A stretch of DNA of 64,000 nucleotides from Planctomycetota bacterium (GTDB lineage: Bacteria > Planctomycetota > UBA1135 > GCA-002686595), in the NCBI GenBank assembly GCA_016709875.1, contig JADJLZ010000018.1, forward strand, positions 62,001-126,000. Reading direction: 5' to 3'. Each line of letters opens with the position of its first letter. Positions within the stretch are counted from its first letter, which is position 1. Position numbers and translations under genes: made by a program. Below the pieces are notes generated by a model. That model did not search any database and was not told where the DNA came from. It saw only the letters and a program-made list of their open reading frames with translations. Shown here piece after piece: positions 17,834 to 28,274 of this stretch.

Positions 17834-20080
17834 ATGGGCAACTGGATCGGTGGATTCGTCAATCCGGCGCTGCTCGCAGGTCTGGCGGCGGTCACGCTGC
17901 CGCTCCTGATCCACCTGCTCAACCGCCAGCGCCACAAGCCGATGCGCTGGGCGGCGATGCGCTTCGTGCTCGCGGCGTACAAGAAGACGCGCCGGCGCGT
18001 CGAGCTCGAAAACCTGCTGCTCTTGCTGCTGCGCATGGGTGCGGTGGCGCTGCTCGCGCTGGCGCTCGCGCGGCCCTTCACTGGCCGCGACAGCCCGCTC
18101 GCCGGCCTGACCGACACGCGCCGCGACGTGGTCGTCGTGCTCGACGCCTCGGCCTCGACCGGCCAGCGCGAGGGCGTCGATTCGGTCTTCGAGCGCGAGC
18201 GCGAACGCGCGCGGGCGCTGGCGCGCGAGGTCTCCGGCGCGCACGGCGACCGGCTGCGGCTGATCGTCGCGGGTGCGTACCCGCGCCTGGTTTCGTGGAC
18301 CACGCCCGAACAGGCGCTCTCGCTGCTCGACACGCTCGAGAACCCCACCGGCGAACCGCTCGACCTCGCCGGCGCACTGGCGGAGGTGCTGCGCCTGGCG
18401 AAGGAGACGCAGAACGGCGGCTCCTCGAGCCTGGAGGTGCACCTGCTCTCCGACATGCAGAGGCGCTCCTTCCTGCCCTACGAAGGCGCGCAGGTCGAGA
18501 AGAACCCGCGCTCGCGCGCGCTCGACGAGGTGCTCGACGGCCTCACGCAGCTGGGCGTGCGCGTGATCGTCGAGGATCTGTGCGGCGGCGAGCGCGTGCC
18601 GCCCAACCTCTCGATCACGGGCGTGCGCACGCTGGGCGAGATCTACGCCGCCGGGCTGCCGAGCGAGATCGCCGTCAGCGTCGCCAACCGTGGCGCGCAG
18701 GCGCGAGTGGGAGTGCGCGTCTCGCTCAGCGTCGACGGCGAGCGCCGGCCCAGCCAGCTCGTCGACCTGGAGCCGCGCGCGAGTGCCGACGCCGTGTTCA
18801 CGCTCACCTTCGCCAAGAGCGGCGAGCACATGGTCGTGGCCTCGGTCGAGGGCGACCGCCTGGCGATCGACAACGAGCGCGCGCAGGTCTTCGAGGTGCC
18901 CGACAGCCTGCGCGTGCTGCTCGTCGACGGCCAGCCCTCCAGTTCGATCGAGGAGGACGAGGTCGGCCTGCTGCGCACCGTGCTCGATCCCCCGCTCGAC
19001 GACACGAGCGCTGCCGGCGCGGCGCCCGCGCCCTTCCTGCCGACCGTGATGCACGCCGAGGAGCTCGGCAACGCCGAACTGAGCCTGGCGAACTACGACG
19101 CGGTCTGGCTGGCCAACCTCGACCGCGTGACGCAGCCGGTGGCCGAGCGCCTCTCGAGCTTCGTCTCCGCCGGCGGGCTGCTGGTCGTCTCGTGCGGCGA
19201 CGCGATGGACCTGGGCGCGTGGAACCAGCGCATGTTCAAGGCCGACGGCGACTGCCTGCTGCCGGCGGAACTGGTGCGCAAGCTCGAGATCCCCGTGCGC
19301 GGCGAGGCGCACTGGCGCGTGTCGAAGTTCGACGCGGAGCACCCCGCGCTCGCGTTCTTTGCCGACGAGCGCTTCCAGCTGCTGCTGACCGAGGCCCCGA
19401 TCTTCGCGCTGATCGGCACGCAGCCGCTGCCGCAGGCGCGCGTGCTCGCGAGCCTGGACGATCCGGCGCAGAGCGCGTTCCTGATCGAGCGGCCCTACCT
19501 GCGCGGACGCGTGATCCTCTGGACGACCAGCATCGACGACGCCTGGACGCGCATCCCCGACTCGCCCGGCACGCTCGTGCCGCTCGTGCACGAGCTGCTG
19601 CGCTACGGCGCGCGCGCCGAGGCTCCGCGGCGCAACCTCGCGCCCGGCGAACCGCTCGAGATCGAGACCACCGGCGCTTTCCCGCGCAACCTCGCGCTGG
19701 TGCTGCCCGACGGCGCTCGGCGGGCGCTCGAGGGCGAGGTCGTGCAGGCCGTCGGCGGCAAGTGGAAGCTGCCCAACATCGAGGGCAAGCAGCTCGAGCG
19801 CGTCGGCGCGTACCGCATCGAGCGCGAGGGCGCCGATCCGATCCCCTTCAGCGTGCAACTCGACGCGCGCGAGGGCGATCTCGAGCGCCTGCCGGCCGAG
19901 GAGGTCGCGCAGCTGCACTCGGCCTTCGTGCAGGCGAACGGCGACCCGGGCTCGCAGCCCGACAAGGCGCGGCCCGACCGCGGTGAGCTGTGGCGCGGGC
20001 TCGCGCTCGCGTGCCTTGTGTTCCTGTGCCTGGAGAGCCTCTGGGCCGCCTGGCTCGGCCGCAAGCGGAGGGTCGCATGA
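17834..20080 (+). CDS. BatA-like membrane protein with vWA domain
   Basis: 748 residues. The N-terminus (FVNPALLAGLAAVTLPLLIHLLNRQRHKPMRWAAMRF) is the BatA/aerotolerance-regulator domain with its membrane helix and RxxxxxWxxxxFL pattern; a second helix is LLLLRMGAVALLALALARPF. A vWA domain follows with the MIDAS motif DASAS (DVVVVLDASASTG). Around residues 355-520 is a glutamine-amidotransferase-like segment (LRVLLVDGQ, SAGGLLVVSCGD), and a last transmembrane helix (LALACLVFLCLESLWAAWL) ends the chain. The bulk should lie outside the cytoplasm. Immediately follows DUF58; overlaps the next gene by ATGA. Confidence 0.9.
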   Translation: MGNWIGGFVNPALLAGLAAVTLPLLIHLLNRQRHKPMRWAAMRFVLAAYKKTRRRVELENLLLLLLRMGAVALLALALARPFTGRDSPLAGLTDTRRDVVVVLDASASTGQREGVDSVFERERERARALAREVSGAHGDRLRLIVAGAYPRLVSWTTPEQALSLLDTLENPTGEPLDLAGALAEVLRLAKETQNGGSSSLEVHLLSDMQRRSFLPYEGAQVEKNPRSRALDEVLDGLTQLGVRVIVEDLCGGERVPPNLSITGVRTLGEIYAAGLPSEIAVSVANRGAQARVGVRVSLSVDGERRPSQLVDLEPRASADAVFTLTFAKSGEHMVVASVEGDRLAIDNERAQVFEVPDSLRVLLVDGQPSSSIEEDEVGLLRTVLDPPLDDTSAAGAAPAPFLPTVMHAEELGNAELSLANYDAVWLANLDRVTQPVAERLSSFVSAGGLLVVSCGDAMDLGAWNQRMFKADGDCLLPAELVRKLEIPVRGEAHWRVSKFDAEHPALAFFADERFQLLLTEAPIFALIGTQPLPQARVLASLDDPAQSAFLIERPYLRGRVILWTTSIDDAWTRIPDSPGTLVPLVHELLRYGARAEAPRRNLAPGEPLEIETTGAFPRNLALVLPDGARRALEGEVVQAVGGKWKLPNIEGKQLERVGAYRIEREGADPIPFSVQLDAREGDLERLPAEEVAQLHSAFVQANGDPGSQPDKARPDRGELWRGLALACLVFLCLESLWAAWLGRKRRVA

Positions 20081-22461
20081 TCCTCGCCACGCTGCTGCAA
20101 CAAGCGCCCGCCGCGGGCGAGGGCGTGCGCGAGACGCTCAAGCTGCTCGACCTGCCCCCGGCCTGGGTGGTCGTGCTGCTCGTCGTGCCCGGAGCGGTGC
20201 TGCTCACCTGGCTGTGCTACTCGGCCGAGAAGCTCTCGCTGCGCTCGCGCGCCGTGCTCTCGGGCCTGCGCCTGTTCGCGCTGCTGCTCTTGTGCCTGGT
20301 GCTCTTCCGGCCCGTGTTCGTGAAGAAACACGAGGAGATCAAGCCGGCCGAGGTGCTGCTGCTCGTCGACGACTCGGCCAGCATGCTGCGCCAGGATTCC
20401 TACGCCGGCGGCGGCTCGCGCCGCGGCGAGCTCGAACGCCTCGCCGGCAAGCCGCCCGAGGGCGCGAAACGCCTGGAGCTCGCGCGCGCGGGCATCGAGA
20501 AGGAGCTCGCGCCGCTGCTCAAGCAGAAGGGCTACGAGCTGCGCAGCTTCCGCTTCGGCGACACGCTCGAACCGGTCACGGACCTGAAGGACCTCTCGGG
20601 CCGCGGCCGCACGACGCAGATCGGCAGCGCGCTCTCGCAGGTGCTCGCCAGCCACCGCGGCCGCAACGTGAGCGACATCGTGATCGTCTCCGACGGCCGC
20701 AGCAACGCCGGCACGCCGCCGCTGGAGGTCGCGCGCGCCGCAGGCGCCGCGGGCATCAGGGTGCACACGGTGGTCGTGGGCGACACGCGCCCGGAGAAGA
20801 ACGCGCTGGTGCAGATCGCCGAGGTGCCGCCCAGCGCGCTCGAGGGCGACGAGATCGAGCTCAGCGTGCGCGTCGCGGGGCGCGGTCTGCCCGCGGGCAC
20901 GCAGGCGAGCGTGGTGCTCGAGGAGCTCGATCCCAACGGCGACGCGCGGCCGCTGGCAGAGGAACAGGTCGAGCTCGACGAGAACGGACGGCGCGTGGTG
21001 CTGCTCGCGCCGCCGCTCGAGGGCGTCGCGCGCACGAACGAGCGCCGCTTCCGCGTGCGCATCCCGCCGCTGCCCGAGGAGACGCTGCGCGACGACAACG
21101 CGGTCGAATTCAGCGTGCACGTCACGCCCGAGAAGATCCGCGTGCTGCTCGTCGAGGGCTATCCGCGCTGGGAATACCGCTACCTGAAGAACCTGCTGCT
21201 GCGCTCGGACCAGAACCTCGAGGTGCAGTGTTTCCTGCTCTCGGCGACGCCCGACTTCGTGCAGGAGTCGACCAAGGGCCTGCCGCCGCTCGCCACGGTG
21301 CCCACGGGCCGCAAGGACCTGCTCGACCACTACGACGTCGTGATCCTCGGCGACGTCAACCCGTACAAGATCTCGCCCGATCCCCTGCGCTGCGAGGAGT
21401 TCCTGAACTCGCTGCACGAGTTCGTCGAGCGCGGCGGCGGCCTGATCTGCCAGGCGGGTGAGATCGACAACCCGCGCGCCTTCCTCGGCACGCCGCTCGA
21501 GGAGCTGCTGCCGGTCGTGGTCGATCCCACCGGCGTCTCGAGCGCGGACCTCTCCGGTGGCGAGGAGTTCCACGGCGTGCTCGAGGATCCCTCCAACCCG
21601 CACGAGGTCGTGCGCCTGGTCCCCGACGCGGCCGAGAACCGCGCGCTGTGGGAGACCGACAACGGCCTGCGCGGCTTCACCTGGTTCTACCCCGTGCTGC
21701 GCGCCAAGCCCGGCGCGCAGGTGCTGCTGCGCCATCCGAGCGCGCACAACGCCCAGGGCAACTACCCGCTGATCGTGTGCGGCTACTTCCCCGCCGGGCG
21801 CACGCTCTTCATGGGCGTCGACTCGACCTTCATGTGGCGCTTCCGCTTCGGCGACCGCTTCCACGAGCGCTTCTGGCGCAACGCGCTGCGCTGGGTCGCG
21901 CTCGGCCGCCTGAAGAGCGGCGACCGCCGCGTGCAGCTCGACGCGCTGCGCTCGCGCTACAACCTCGACGAGCGCGTGGTCATCGAAGGCCGCGTGCTCG
22001 ACGAAGACTACCGCCCGAGCGAAGCGCCGACGGTCGACGCGCACCTCAGCGCTCCCGACGGCGCCGACAGCGAACTCAAGCTCACGCTCGTGCCCGATCA
22101 CCCGGGCCTGTACCGCGCCTCGCTCGACGTCGACCGCCCGGGGCTCTACCGCGTCTGGACCGAGTCCAAGGGCGTGCGCACCGCCTCGGCCGACTTCGAG
22201 GTCGTGCTCCCCTCGCGCGAGAACTCCGACCCCGCGCCCGATCCCGACCTCATGGCGCGCCTCGCGCAAGCCAGCGGCGGCGGCGCCTACGAGCTCGCGA
22301 ACCTCGCACGCATCGAGGAGCGCTTCCCGGGCCAGAAGGAGCGCCGCGAGTTGCTCAGCGCGGACCTCGACGACGCCTGGGACCACTGGGGCACGCTCGC
22401 GCTGGCACTCGCGCTCCTGTGCACCGAGTGGATCCTGCGCAAGCGCTGGGAGCTCGTCTGA
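20077..22461 (+). CDS. vWA / glutamine-amidotransferase-like membrane protein
   Basis: 794 residues. Two transmembrane helices near the N-terminus (VVVLLVVPGAVLLTWLCY; LRLFALLLLCLVLFRP), then a vWA domain with MIDAS motif DDSAS (VLLLVDDSASM) and DIVIVSDGRSNAG. A GATase1-like fold follows (RVLLVEGYPRWEYRYLKNLLLRS, RGGGLICQAG), then beta-sandwich-like repeats and a C-terminal helix (LALALALLCTEWILRKRW). This is the long planctomycete vWA protein that follows BatA; related in plan to the previous gene. ATG 20077 overlaps the preceding stop. Periplasmic vWA partner of the MoxR system is the best guess. Confidence 0.88.
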   Translation: MILATLLQQAPAAGEGVRETLKLLDLPPAWVVVLLVVPGAVLLTWLCYSAEKLSLRSRAVLSGLRLFALLLLCLVLFRPVFVKKHEEIKPAEVLLLVDDSASMLRQDSYAGGGSRRGELERLAGKPPEGAKRLELARAGIEKELAPLLKQKGYELRSFRFGDTLEPVTDLKDLSGRGRTTQIGSALSQVLASHRGRNVSDIVIVSDGRSNAGTPPLEVARAAGAAGIRVHTVVVGDTRPEKNALVQIAEVPPSALEGDEIELSVRVAGRGLPAGTQASVVLEELDPNGDARPLAEEQVELDENGRRVVLLAPPLEGVARTNERRFRVRIPPLPEETLRDDNAVEFSVHVTPEKIRVLLVEGYPRWEYRYLKNLLLRSDQNLEVQCFLLSATPDFVQESTKGLPPLATVPTGRKDLLDHYDVVILGDVNPYKISPDPLRCEEFLNSLHEFVERGGGLICQAGEIDNPRAFLGTPLEELLPVVVDPTGVSSADLSGGEEFHGVLEDPSNPHEVVRLVPDAAENRALWETDNGLRGFTWFYPVLRAKPGAQVLLRHPSAHNAQGNYPLIVCGYFPAGRTLFMGVDSTFMWRFRFGDRFHERFWRNALRWVALGRLKSGDRRVQLDALRSRYNLDERVVIEGRVLDEDYRPSEAPTVDAHLSAPDGADSELKLTLVPDHPGLYRASLDVDRPGLYRVWTESKGVRTASADFEVVLPSRENSDPAPDPDLMARLAQASGGGAYELANLARIEERFPGQKERRELLSADLDDAWDHWGTLALALALLCTEWILRKRWELV

Positions 22462-25400
22462 TGCGACGCGCACGCTGGTTCCTGGCCTCCGCGCTGGCGC
22501 TTTGCGCCGCGGCGCGCGCCCAGGCGCCGCTGCCCGCGCCGCAGAGCGGCGATTCCGAGGATTCGGACCTGCAGCACACCTTCGCGGTGCCCGAGACGCG
22601 CCTGGCGAACGCGCGCGTGAAGAACGCGCAGGAGCACATCGCCGCCTCGCGCTGGAGCGAGGCGATCGAGGAGCTGCAGAAGTTGATCGAGGAGCACCGC
22701 GGCGAGATGCTCTCGGGCGAGCGCGTGCTCTCGAGCCGCGGCCGGCCCTCCGACGAACCGGTCTACGCCGGCGCCGCGCAGCACGCGCGCGAGATCCTGC
22801 TCGCGCTGCCAGAAGCGGGCCGTGTGCTCTACCGCGCGCGCTTCTCCGGCCCGGCCAAGGCCGCGCTCGAGCACGCGCGAGTGCGGCGCGACCGGCGCGA
22901 GCTCGCGGAGGTCGGACGGCGCTGGCCGCTGACGCCCGAAGCGCAATCGGCCTGGTGGTCGCTGGGCGACCTCGAATTCGAGGAGGGCCGCGCGCGCGAA
23001 GCGCACCTGGCCTGGAACCGCGCGCTGGCGCTGCGCTTCCTGCGCCCCGAACTGGAGCTCGAGAGCCCCGACGACTGGAACACCGCCGCCGAGGCGCTCG
23101 ACACGGGCGACCCGGACTCGAAAGCCGCCGCGGCGCGCGCGCGCGCGGTCGCGGCCGCCATCTCCGCCGCAGGCGTGTCGGGGCGCGCACTCGAGGAGGA
23201 AGAGGAGCAGGCCGCGCTGCACACGAGCTTCGTCGGCCGCACGAGCGGCCTGCCGCCCGGCCGCGGCGCGAGCGCCTGGGCCTCGCCCTGGTCGCTGCGC
23301 GATCCGGTCCCCGCGCCGACCAACCTGACGCGTTTCGACGCCTTCTTCCTCGCGCGCACGGGCGACCTGCTGTTCGTCAACCCGCCGCTGCACGTGCTCG
23401 CGCTCAACGCTTTCACCGGCCAGACGGTCTGGGACAGCGGCGAGCCCGAGGGCTGGGACCAGCTCACGAGCAGCCGGCGCTCCGACCTCTTCACGGGCGT
23501 CGATTTCGGCGGCGCGATGTACTCCGCCGCGGCCAACGCGCGCGTGGTCGTCGGCGTGCTGCAGCTGCCCTTCTCGCTGACGGTCACGCAGTACTTCTCG
23601 AACCTCCCGATCACCAAGCCGATCCCGCAGAAGCGCCTGTTCGCCTTCGACGCGCGCACGGGCAAGCCGCTCTGGAACCACCGTCCGCCGCCGGACTGGG
23701 AGGGCGGCCCCGCGCCTTTCGAGCAGCGCATGATCGTCGCCGGCCCGCCGGTGATCAGCGGCGACCGCGTGCTCGCGCCGATGTACCTCGCCGAGGGCCG
23801 CATCGACTACCACGTGGGCTGCTTCGACGTCGACACGGGCGAACTGCTCTGGGCGCGCGCGGTGATCAGCGGCCAGCGCGAGCTCAACATGTTCGGCCGG
23901 CCGCCGCACGAGTTCAGCTCGCCGCCGCTGGTGGTCGAGGGCAGTCGCGTCTTCGCGCTGACGCAGCTGGGCACCGTCGCCTGCCTGGATCTGTTCAGCG
24001 GCGACGTACTCTGGCAGACGCGCTACGAGCAGATCGTGATCCCGCGCAACACCGGGATGGAGGCGCCGCAGTTCCGCAACGTCTGGCGTCCCGCCGCGCC
24101 GGTCGTCGCCGGACACGTGCTGGTCGCGACGCCCTTCGACAGCCGCGACATGATCGGCATCGACGTGCGCACCGGTGCTCAGATCTGGTCGCTGCCGAGC
24201 AGCTTCTTCGTCACCCAGGGCGCCACGCGCTACGCTGGACAGGACCTGCTCTTCGTGGGCGCGGGTCCAAGCTCGGTCTACGTGCAAGGCCAGGCGATCC
24301 TGGGCCTGGCTGCGCGCGGCGGGCTCGACCGCGAGGCGCCGCGCGCGCCGGAGTTCCTTTCGACCAACCCCGAGCTGGCGCGCAACCTCAACGCGCTCGG
24401 GCGGCCGGTGATCGCGGGCCGCAGACTGGTCGTGCCGCTGCCCGATTCGCGCCTGGAGATCGAGCTGCCCTCGGGCCACGAGTTGCCCACGGTGCCCTGG
24501 GCGCCGGGCCAGTCGGGCGGCAATCTGCTGGTCGGCAACGGCGAGCTGTTCACGATCTCGAAGTACTCGGTCGAGGGCTACTTCGAATGGCGCCAGATGG
24601 TCGCTCGCGCGCGCGAGGAGCACCTGCGCGCGCCCGCCGACGCGCGCGCGACCGAGCTCCTGTGCCAGCTGCTCGGCACCGCCGCCGAGAACTCGCTCGC
24701 GGAGGGCAAGAGCGAGGCCGCGCGCGCCGCGATCGAGGAGGCGCGCACGACGCTCGAGGAATTCTCGCGCTCAGCGCAGACCCTCCCCGCGGCGCTCGCG
24801 GCGCGCATGCACCGCACGCTGCGCCTCGAAGCGCGCGTGCGCGTGGCTCTCGCCGACGGCGAGCGCGCGCGCGCCGCGCTGCGCCTCGCGCGCGAGAACG
24901 CGCCCACGCTCGAGGACCTGCGCGACACGCTGCTCGAGGAGTTCGCGCTCTGTGCCGGCCGGCCCGACGCGCGCGAGGAAGTGCTGCGCACGCTCGAGGA
25001 ACGCGTTCCGGGCCTGACGCTCGTGTGCGTCCAGCCCGCCGCGACCGACGGCCGCGTGCCCGGACCGCTCGACTGGTCCCCGGCCGGCCTGGCGAGCCCC
25101 ACGCGCGACGCCGAGGCGCAGCACCTCGAGCTGCAGCTCGGCCTGTGGGTGCTGCTCGAACGCGCCGCCAGCGCGCGCCGCCAGCGCGCCGCGACCGCCG
25201 AGCTCGCGAGCCTCGAGACACTGCTGGGTGACTACGCCGACGTGCCGCTGCCCGCGGGTTCGAGCGGCGTGCTCGCGCGAGCACGCGTGGCCGAGATCTA
25301 CGCCGCCAGCGCGCGCGACGCGCTCGAGCCCTACGAGGCGCACGCCGCCGGCGCTCTCGCGCGGGCGCGCACGCGCGCGGACCGCGACCAGCTCGCGCGC

Positions 25401-27113
25401 ATCCCCGAACTCTACCCCTGCACGCGCGCAGCGAGCGAGGCCAACGACGCGCGCGTCGAGCTCGCGCTGCAGGCCGGCGTGCCCTCGGAACTGCTCGCGA
25501 TCCTGGCCGGCGAGATCCACGGCGACTGGCGCCTCGCCGGCGCGAGCGCGCGCGAACTCGAGCTGCTCGCGCGCGCGGCGCTGGGCTTCGAGCGCGCGGG
25601 CAACACCGAGCTCTCCTCGGAGCTGCTGCGCACGCTCGCCGCCGCGCGTCCGGACTTCAAGCCTGCCGACCCCGCGGCGCTCGGCCGCGACCTCGCCGCG
25701 CTCGGCGGCGCGAAGGTGCGCTGGACGCCGCCGGAGAGCGCCGCGCCGATCGGCAGCTTCCGACCCGACGCGCTGCGGCTGTGGGCCCTCGACGGGCGCT
25801 ACCAGCTCCTGGGCCGCACGCTCGGCGACGATCCCGCGGCCGAACGGCTGCAACTGGTCGCGGGCGGTGAGTCCAGCCGCGGCGGCTGCGAGCTCTCGGC
25901 CTGGAGCGGCGCGAACCTCGAGCATCCGCTGTGGAGCGCCGACGTGGGCTTCATGAACGAGACCGGACGCCTCGACGCGGGCAACTGGCGCGCGCGCAGC
26001 GGCCTGGCGCGCGCGCGCGTGCTCGTCGCCGGCCGCGATTTCGTGCGCGCCTTCGACGAGCGCAGCGGGACGCTGGCCTGGGAGTGGCACAGCGCTGCGC
26101 CGCTCGGCGAGTGCACCGCGCTCACGGTCGCCGCGGGCATCGCGCTGGTCGCGCTGCATCCGATCGAGGACGAGGATGGTGCCGGCGACTGGCTGCAGGC
26201 CCTCGACGCGCGCAGCGGCGCGCCCTTGTGGCGCATGCGCTCGCCCGGGGCGGGCGTGCGCGCGCTGCCGATGTGCGGCTCGAACGCGATGGTCTTCCTG
26301 CCGCCGACCGGCAACAGCGAGATCGCCGTGCACGACCTGTTCACCGGCGCGCGCATGGGCAGCCTGACGCTCGAGACGCCCGTGCCGACCAAGCTCGAGG
26401 AGGACGCCTGGATCGAGGGCGACCGCCTGCTCCTGCCCTGGATCGACAGTCGCCGTGCGCAGATCGAGGGCTGGGACCTCGCGCTGCGCAAGCGCCTGTG
26501 GCACCTGGACCTCAATGCCGGTGCGAGCGATCCGCGCATGCTGGGCGGGATCCTGCAGAGCGGGACGCGCACCTGGCTCTTCCTGCGGCCGGCGATCTCG
26601 AGCAGCCCCGACGCAAACCCGACGCTGGCCGAGCTCTCGACCGGCATCGGTGCGCTCTCGCCGCTCTCGAACGTGCGCCTGTCCTCGGGCGACCGCTTGC
26701 TCGGGCCGCTGACGCAGAAGCGCCGGCGCCTGCCTTCGAGCGAACTGTTCGTGCTCTCGGAGCGCCCGCAAGCGCGCGAGGAGACGCGCGTGCGCTGCAT
26801 CGATCTCTCCGCGGGCGAGCGCTGGAGCACGACGCTGCGCACGCCCTTCCAGGAGATCTCGGGCTCGCTGACGCCCGCGCCCGCGCTTTCGTCGGACGGG
26901 CTCGCGCTGGCGTACACTCCCTTCGCGGACTCCAAGCGCGCGAGCAGCGTCGGCTCGAACGTCGTGTTCCTCGACCGCGCGAACGGCCTGGTGCGAGCGG
27001 ACAAGCGTTCGCTCGCTCAGGAACTCTTCGGAAGCAGCGACTCACTGGAGTTCGTCCCGCTGGGCGACGGACTGCTCGTGCGCGGCATGCACAGGCTGGA
27101 GGTATGGCGATGA
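22461..27113 (+). CDS. Large secreted PQQ-like beta-propeller protein with TPR-like regions
   Basis: 1,550 residues. A signal peptide (WFLASALALCAAARAQ) is followed by a TPR-like helical part (SRWSEAIEELQKLIEE; AWWSLGDLEFEEGRAREAHLAWNRAL). Residues about 290-690 form a PQQ-type propeller (LHVLALNAFTGQTVWDSG, RLFAFDARTGKPLWNHR, CFDVDTGELLWAR, VACLDLFSGDVLWQTR, IGIDVRTGAQIWSL). A helical spacer follows (690-1120), then a second propeller to the end (FVRAFDERSGTLAWEW, LQALDARSGAPLWRM). No quinone cofactor ligands are evident, so a scaffold role is more likely than a dehydrogenase. Starts one base into the preceding stop (TGATG) inside the MoxR operon; its stop overlaps the next start. Confidence 0.85.
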   Translation: MRRARWFLASALALCAAARAQAPLPAPQSGDSEDSDLQHTFAVPETRLANARVKNAQEHIAASRWSEAIEELQKLIEEHRGEMLSGERVLSSRGRPSDEPVYAGAAQHAREILLALPEAGRVLYRARFSGPAKAALEHARVRRDRRELAEVGRRWPLTPEAQSAWWSLGDLEFEEGRAREAHLAWNRALALRFLRPELELESPDDWNTAAEALDTGDPDSKAAAARARAVAAAISAAGVSGRALEEEEEQAALHTSFVGRTSGLPPGRGASAWASPWSLRDPVPAPTNLTRFDAFFLARTGDLLFVNPPLHVLALNAFTGQTVWDSGEPEGWDQLTSSRRSDLFTGVDFGGAMYSAAANARVVVGVLQLPFSLTVTQYFSNLPITKPIPQKRLFAFDARTGKPLWNHRPPPDWEGGPAPFEQRMIVAGPPVISGDRVLAPMYLAEGRIDYHVGCFDVDTGELLWARAVISGQRELNMFGRPPHEFSSPPLVVEGSRVFALTQLGTVACLDLFSGDVLWQTRYEQIVIPRNTGMEAPQFRNVWRPAAPVVAGHVLVATPFDSRDMIGIDVRTGAQIWSLPSSFFVTQGATRYAGQDLLFVGAGPSSVYVQGQAILGLAARGGLDREAPRAPEFLSTNPELARNLNALGRPVIAGRRLVVPLPDSRLEIELPSGHELPTVPWAPGQSGGNLLVGNGELFTISKYSVEGYFEWRQMVARAREEHLRAPADARATELLCQLLGTAAENSLAEGKSEAARAAIEEARTTLEEFSRSAQTLPAALAARMHRTLRLEARVRVALADGERARAALRLARENAPTLEDLRDTLLEEFALCAGRPDAREEVLRTLEERVPGLTLVCVQPAATDGRVPGPLDWSPAGLASPTRDAEAQHLELQLGLWVLLERAASARRQRAATAELASLETLLGDYADVPLPAGSSGVLARARVAEIYAASARDALEPYEAHAAGALARARTRADRDQLARIPELYPCTRAASEANDARVELALQAGVPSELLAILAGEIHGDWRLAGASARELELLARAALGFERAGNTELSSELLRTLAAARPDFKPADPAALGRDLAALGGAKVRWTPPESAAPIGSFRPDALRLWALDGRYQLLGRTLGDDPAAERLQLVAGGESSRGGCELSAWSGANLEHPLWSADVGFMNETGRLDAGNWRARSGLARARVLVAGRDFVRAFDERSGTLAWEWHSAAPLGECTALTVAAGIALVALHPIEDEDGAGDWLQALDARSGAPLWRMRSPGAGVRALPMCGSNAMVFLPPTGNSEIAVHDLFTGARMGSLTLETPVPTKLEEDAWIEGDRLLLPWIDSRRAQIEGWDLALRKRLWHLDLNAGASDPRMLGGILQSGTRTWLFLRPAISSSPDANPTLAELSTGIGALSPLSNVRLSSGDRLLGPLTQKRRRLPSSELFVLSERPQAREETRVRCIDLSAGERWSTTLRTPFQEISGSLTPAPALSSDGLALAYTPFADSKRASSVGSNVVFLDRANGLVRADKRSLAQELFGSSDSLEFVPLGDGLLVRGMHRLEVWR

Positions 27114-28258
27114 GCTGGATGGCTTTGCTTCTCGTGTGCGCGGGTGGACAACCCGCGCTGGCCCCCTCGCTGGCGCAGCCCGCGGCGGAAACGTCCACAC
27201 TCGCGCCGCAGGTCCCCGGCGGCGACCACAGCACGCTCGAGGCGGTCACCGAGGACCAGGCCCACGCGGTCGACCGCGGCCTCGCCTGGCTGGCCGAGCG
27301 GCAGGAGCCCGACGGCAGCTGGATCGCGGACGTCGGCTTCAAGCTCAACGAGGACTACTCCGTCACCGGCCGCGGCAAGGCGCACCTGGGCGTCACGGCG
27401 CTCTCGGGCATGGCCTTCCTCGCCGGCGGGCACCTGCCCGGCCGCGGCCGCTACGGCGCGGTGGTCGAGAAGGCGCTCGACTACGTGCTCGCGTGCGTCT
27501 CGGAGGACGGCTACATCTTCTCCAACGGCTCGCGCATGTACGACCACGCCTTCGCCACGCTCTTCCTGGCGGAGATCTGCGGCATGACGCACCGCGAGGA
27601 CGTGCAGCGCTCGCTGCAGAAGGCGGTCGACTTCATCGTGCGCTCGCAGAACAAGGAAGGCGGCTGGCGCTACGAGCCCTACGCGCGCGAGTCCGACATG
27701 TCGATCGTCGTGTGCCAGGTGGTCGCGCTGCGCGCCGCGCGCAACATCGGCATCCGCGTGCCCAAGACGACCGTCGACCTCGCCGCGCGCTACGTGGTCG
27801 ACTCGGCCGTGACGCAGGAGTACCAGGGCCGCTCGTACTACGGCAACGAACCGGGCACGTTCTGCTACCAGCGCGACCGCAGCTCGCGCACCTCCTTCGC
27901 GCTCACCTCCGCGGGCGTGACCGCGCTCAACGGCCTGGGGGTGTACTCCGACGACCTGATCAAGAAGGGGCTCAACTACCTCGCCTCGGAGCAGGACCGC
28001 TTCAACAGCTACCCGAGCAGCCGCGCGGGCCACTACTACTTCTGGTACGGCCACTACTACGGCGTGCAGGCGATGTACACGGCCGGGAGCCCGTACTGGG
28101 AGCCCTACTTCGAGAACCTGCGCGGCGTGCTGCTGCGCATGCAACGCGGCGACGGCTCCTGGCCCAACGCGGTCGGGCCGGGTCCGGCCTTCGGCACCGC
28201 GGTCGCGGTGCTGATCCTCGAGATTCCCTACCGTTTCCTGCCCATCTTCCAGCGCTAG
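27110..28258 (+). CDS. Squalene-cyclase/prenyltransferase-like alpha-alpha toroid protein 1
   Basis: 382 residues. Signal-like N-terminus (SWMALLLVCAGGQPALA). The rest is QW-type toroid repeats: GLAWLAERQEPDGSWIADVG, VDFIVRSQNKEGGWRYEP, LLRMQRGDGSWPNAVGP. There is no DxDD protonation motif of true cyclases, so catalysis is doubtful; similar exported proteins sit in many planctomycete MoxR operons. ATG 27110 is chosen over the in-frame ATG at 27104 because GGAGG (27098-27102) is 7 bases from the former and only one from the latter, and because 27110 overlaps the upstream stop (ATGA). The last residues PYRFLPIFQR recur in toroid 2 at 34.4 kb. Confidence 0.88.
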   Translation: MSWMALLLVCAGGQPALAPSLAQPAAETSTLAPQVPGGDHSTLEAVTEDQAHAVDRGLAWLAERQEPDGSWIADVGFKLNEDYSVTGRGKAHLGVTALSGMAFLAGGHLPGRGRYGAVVEKALDYVLACVSEDGYIFSNGSRMYDHAFATLFLAEICGMTHREDVQRSLQKAVDFIVRSQNKEGGWRYEPYARESDMSIVVCQVVALRAARNIGIRVPKTTVDLAARYVVDSAVTQEYQGRSYYGNEPGTFCYQRDRSSRTSFALTSAGVTALNGLGVYSDDLIKKGLNYLASEQDRFNSYPSSRAGHYYFWYGHYYGVQAMYTAGSPYWEPYFENLRGVLLRMQRGDGSWPNAVGPGPAFGTAVAVLILEIPYRFLPIFQR

Positions 28259-28274
28259 GATCCACGAGCACGCC

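Noticed and set aside
27104..27109. ATG 27104 as start of toroid protein 1
   Set aside because: The GGAGG at 27098-27102 would be one base away, too close; ATG 27110 has 7-base spacing and overlaps the upstream stop.
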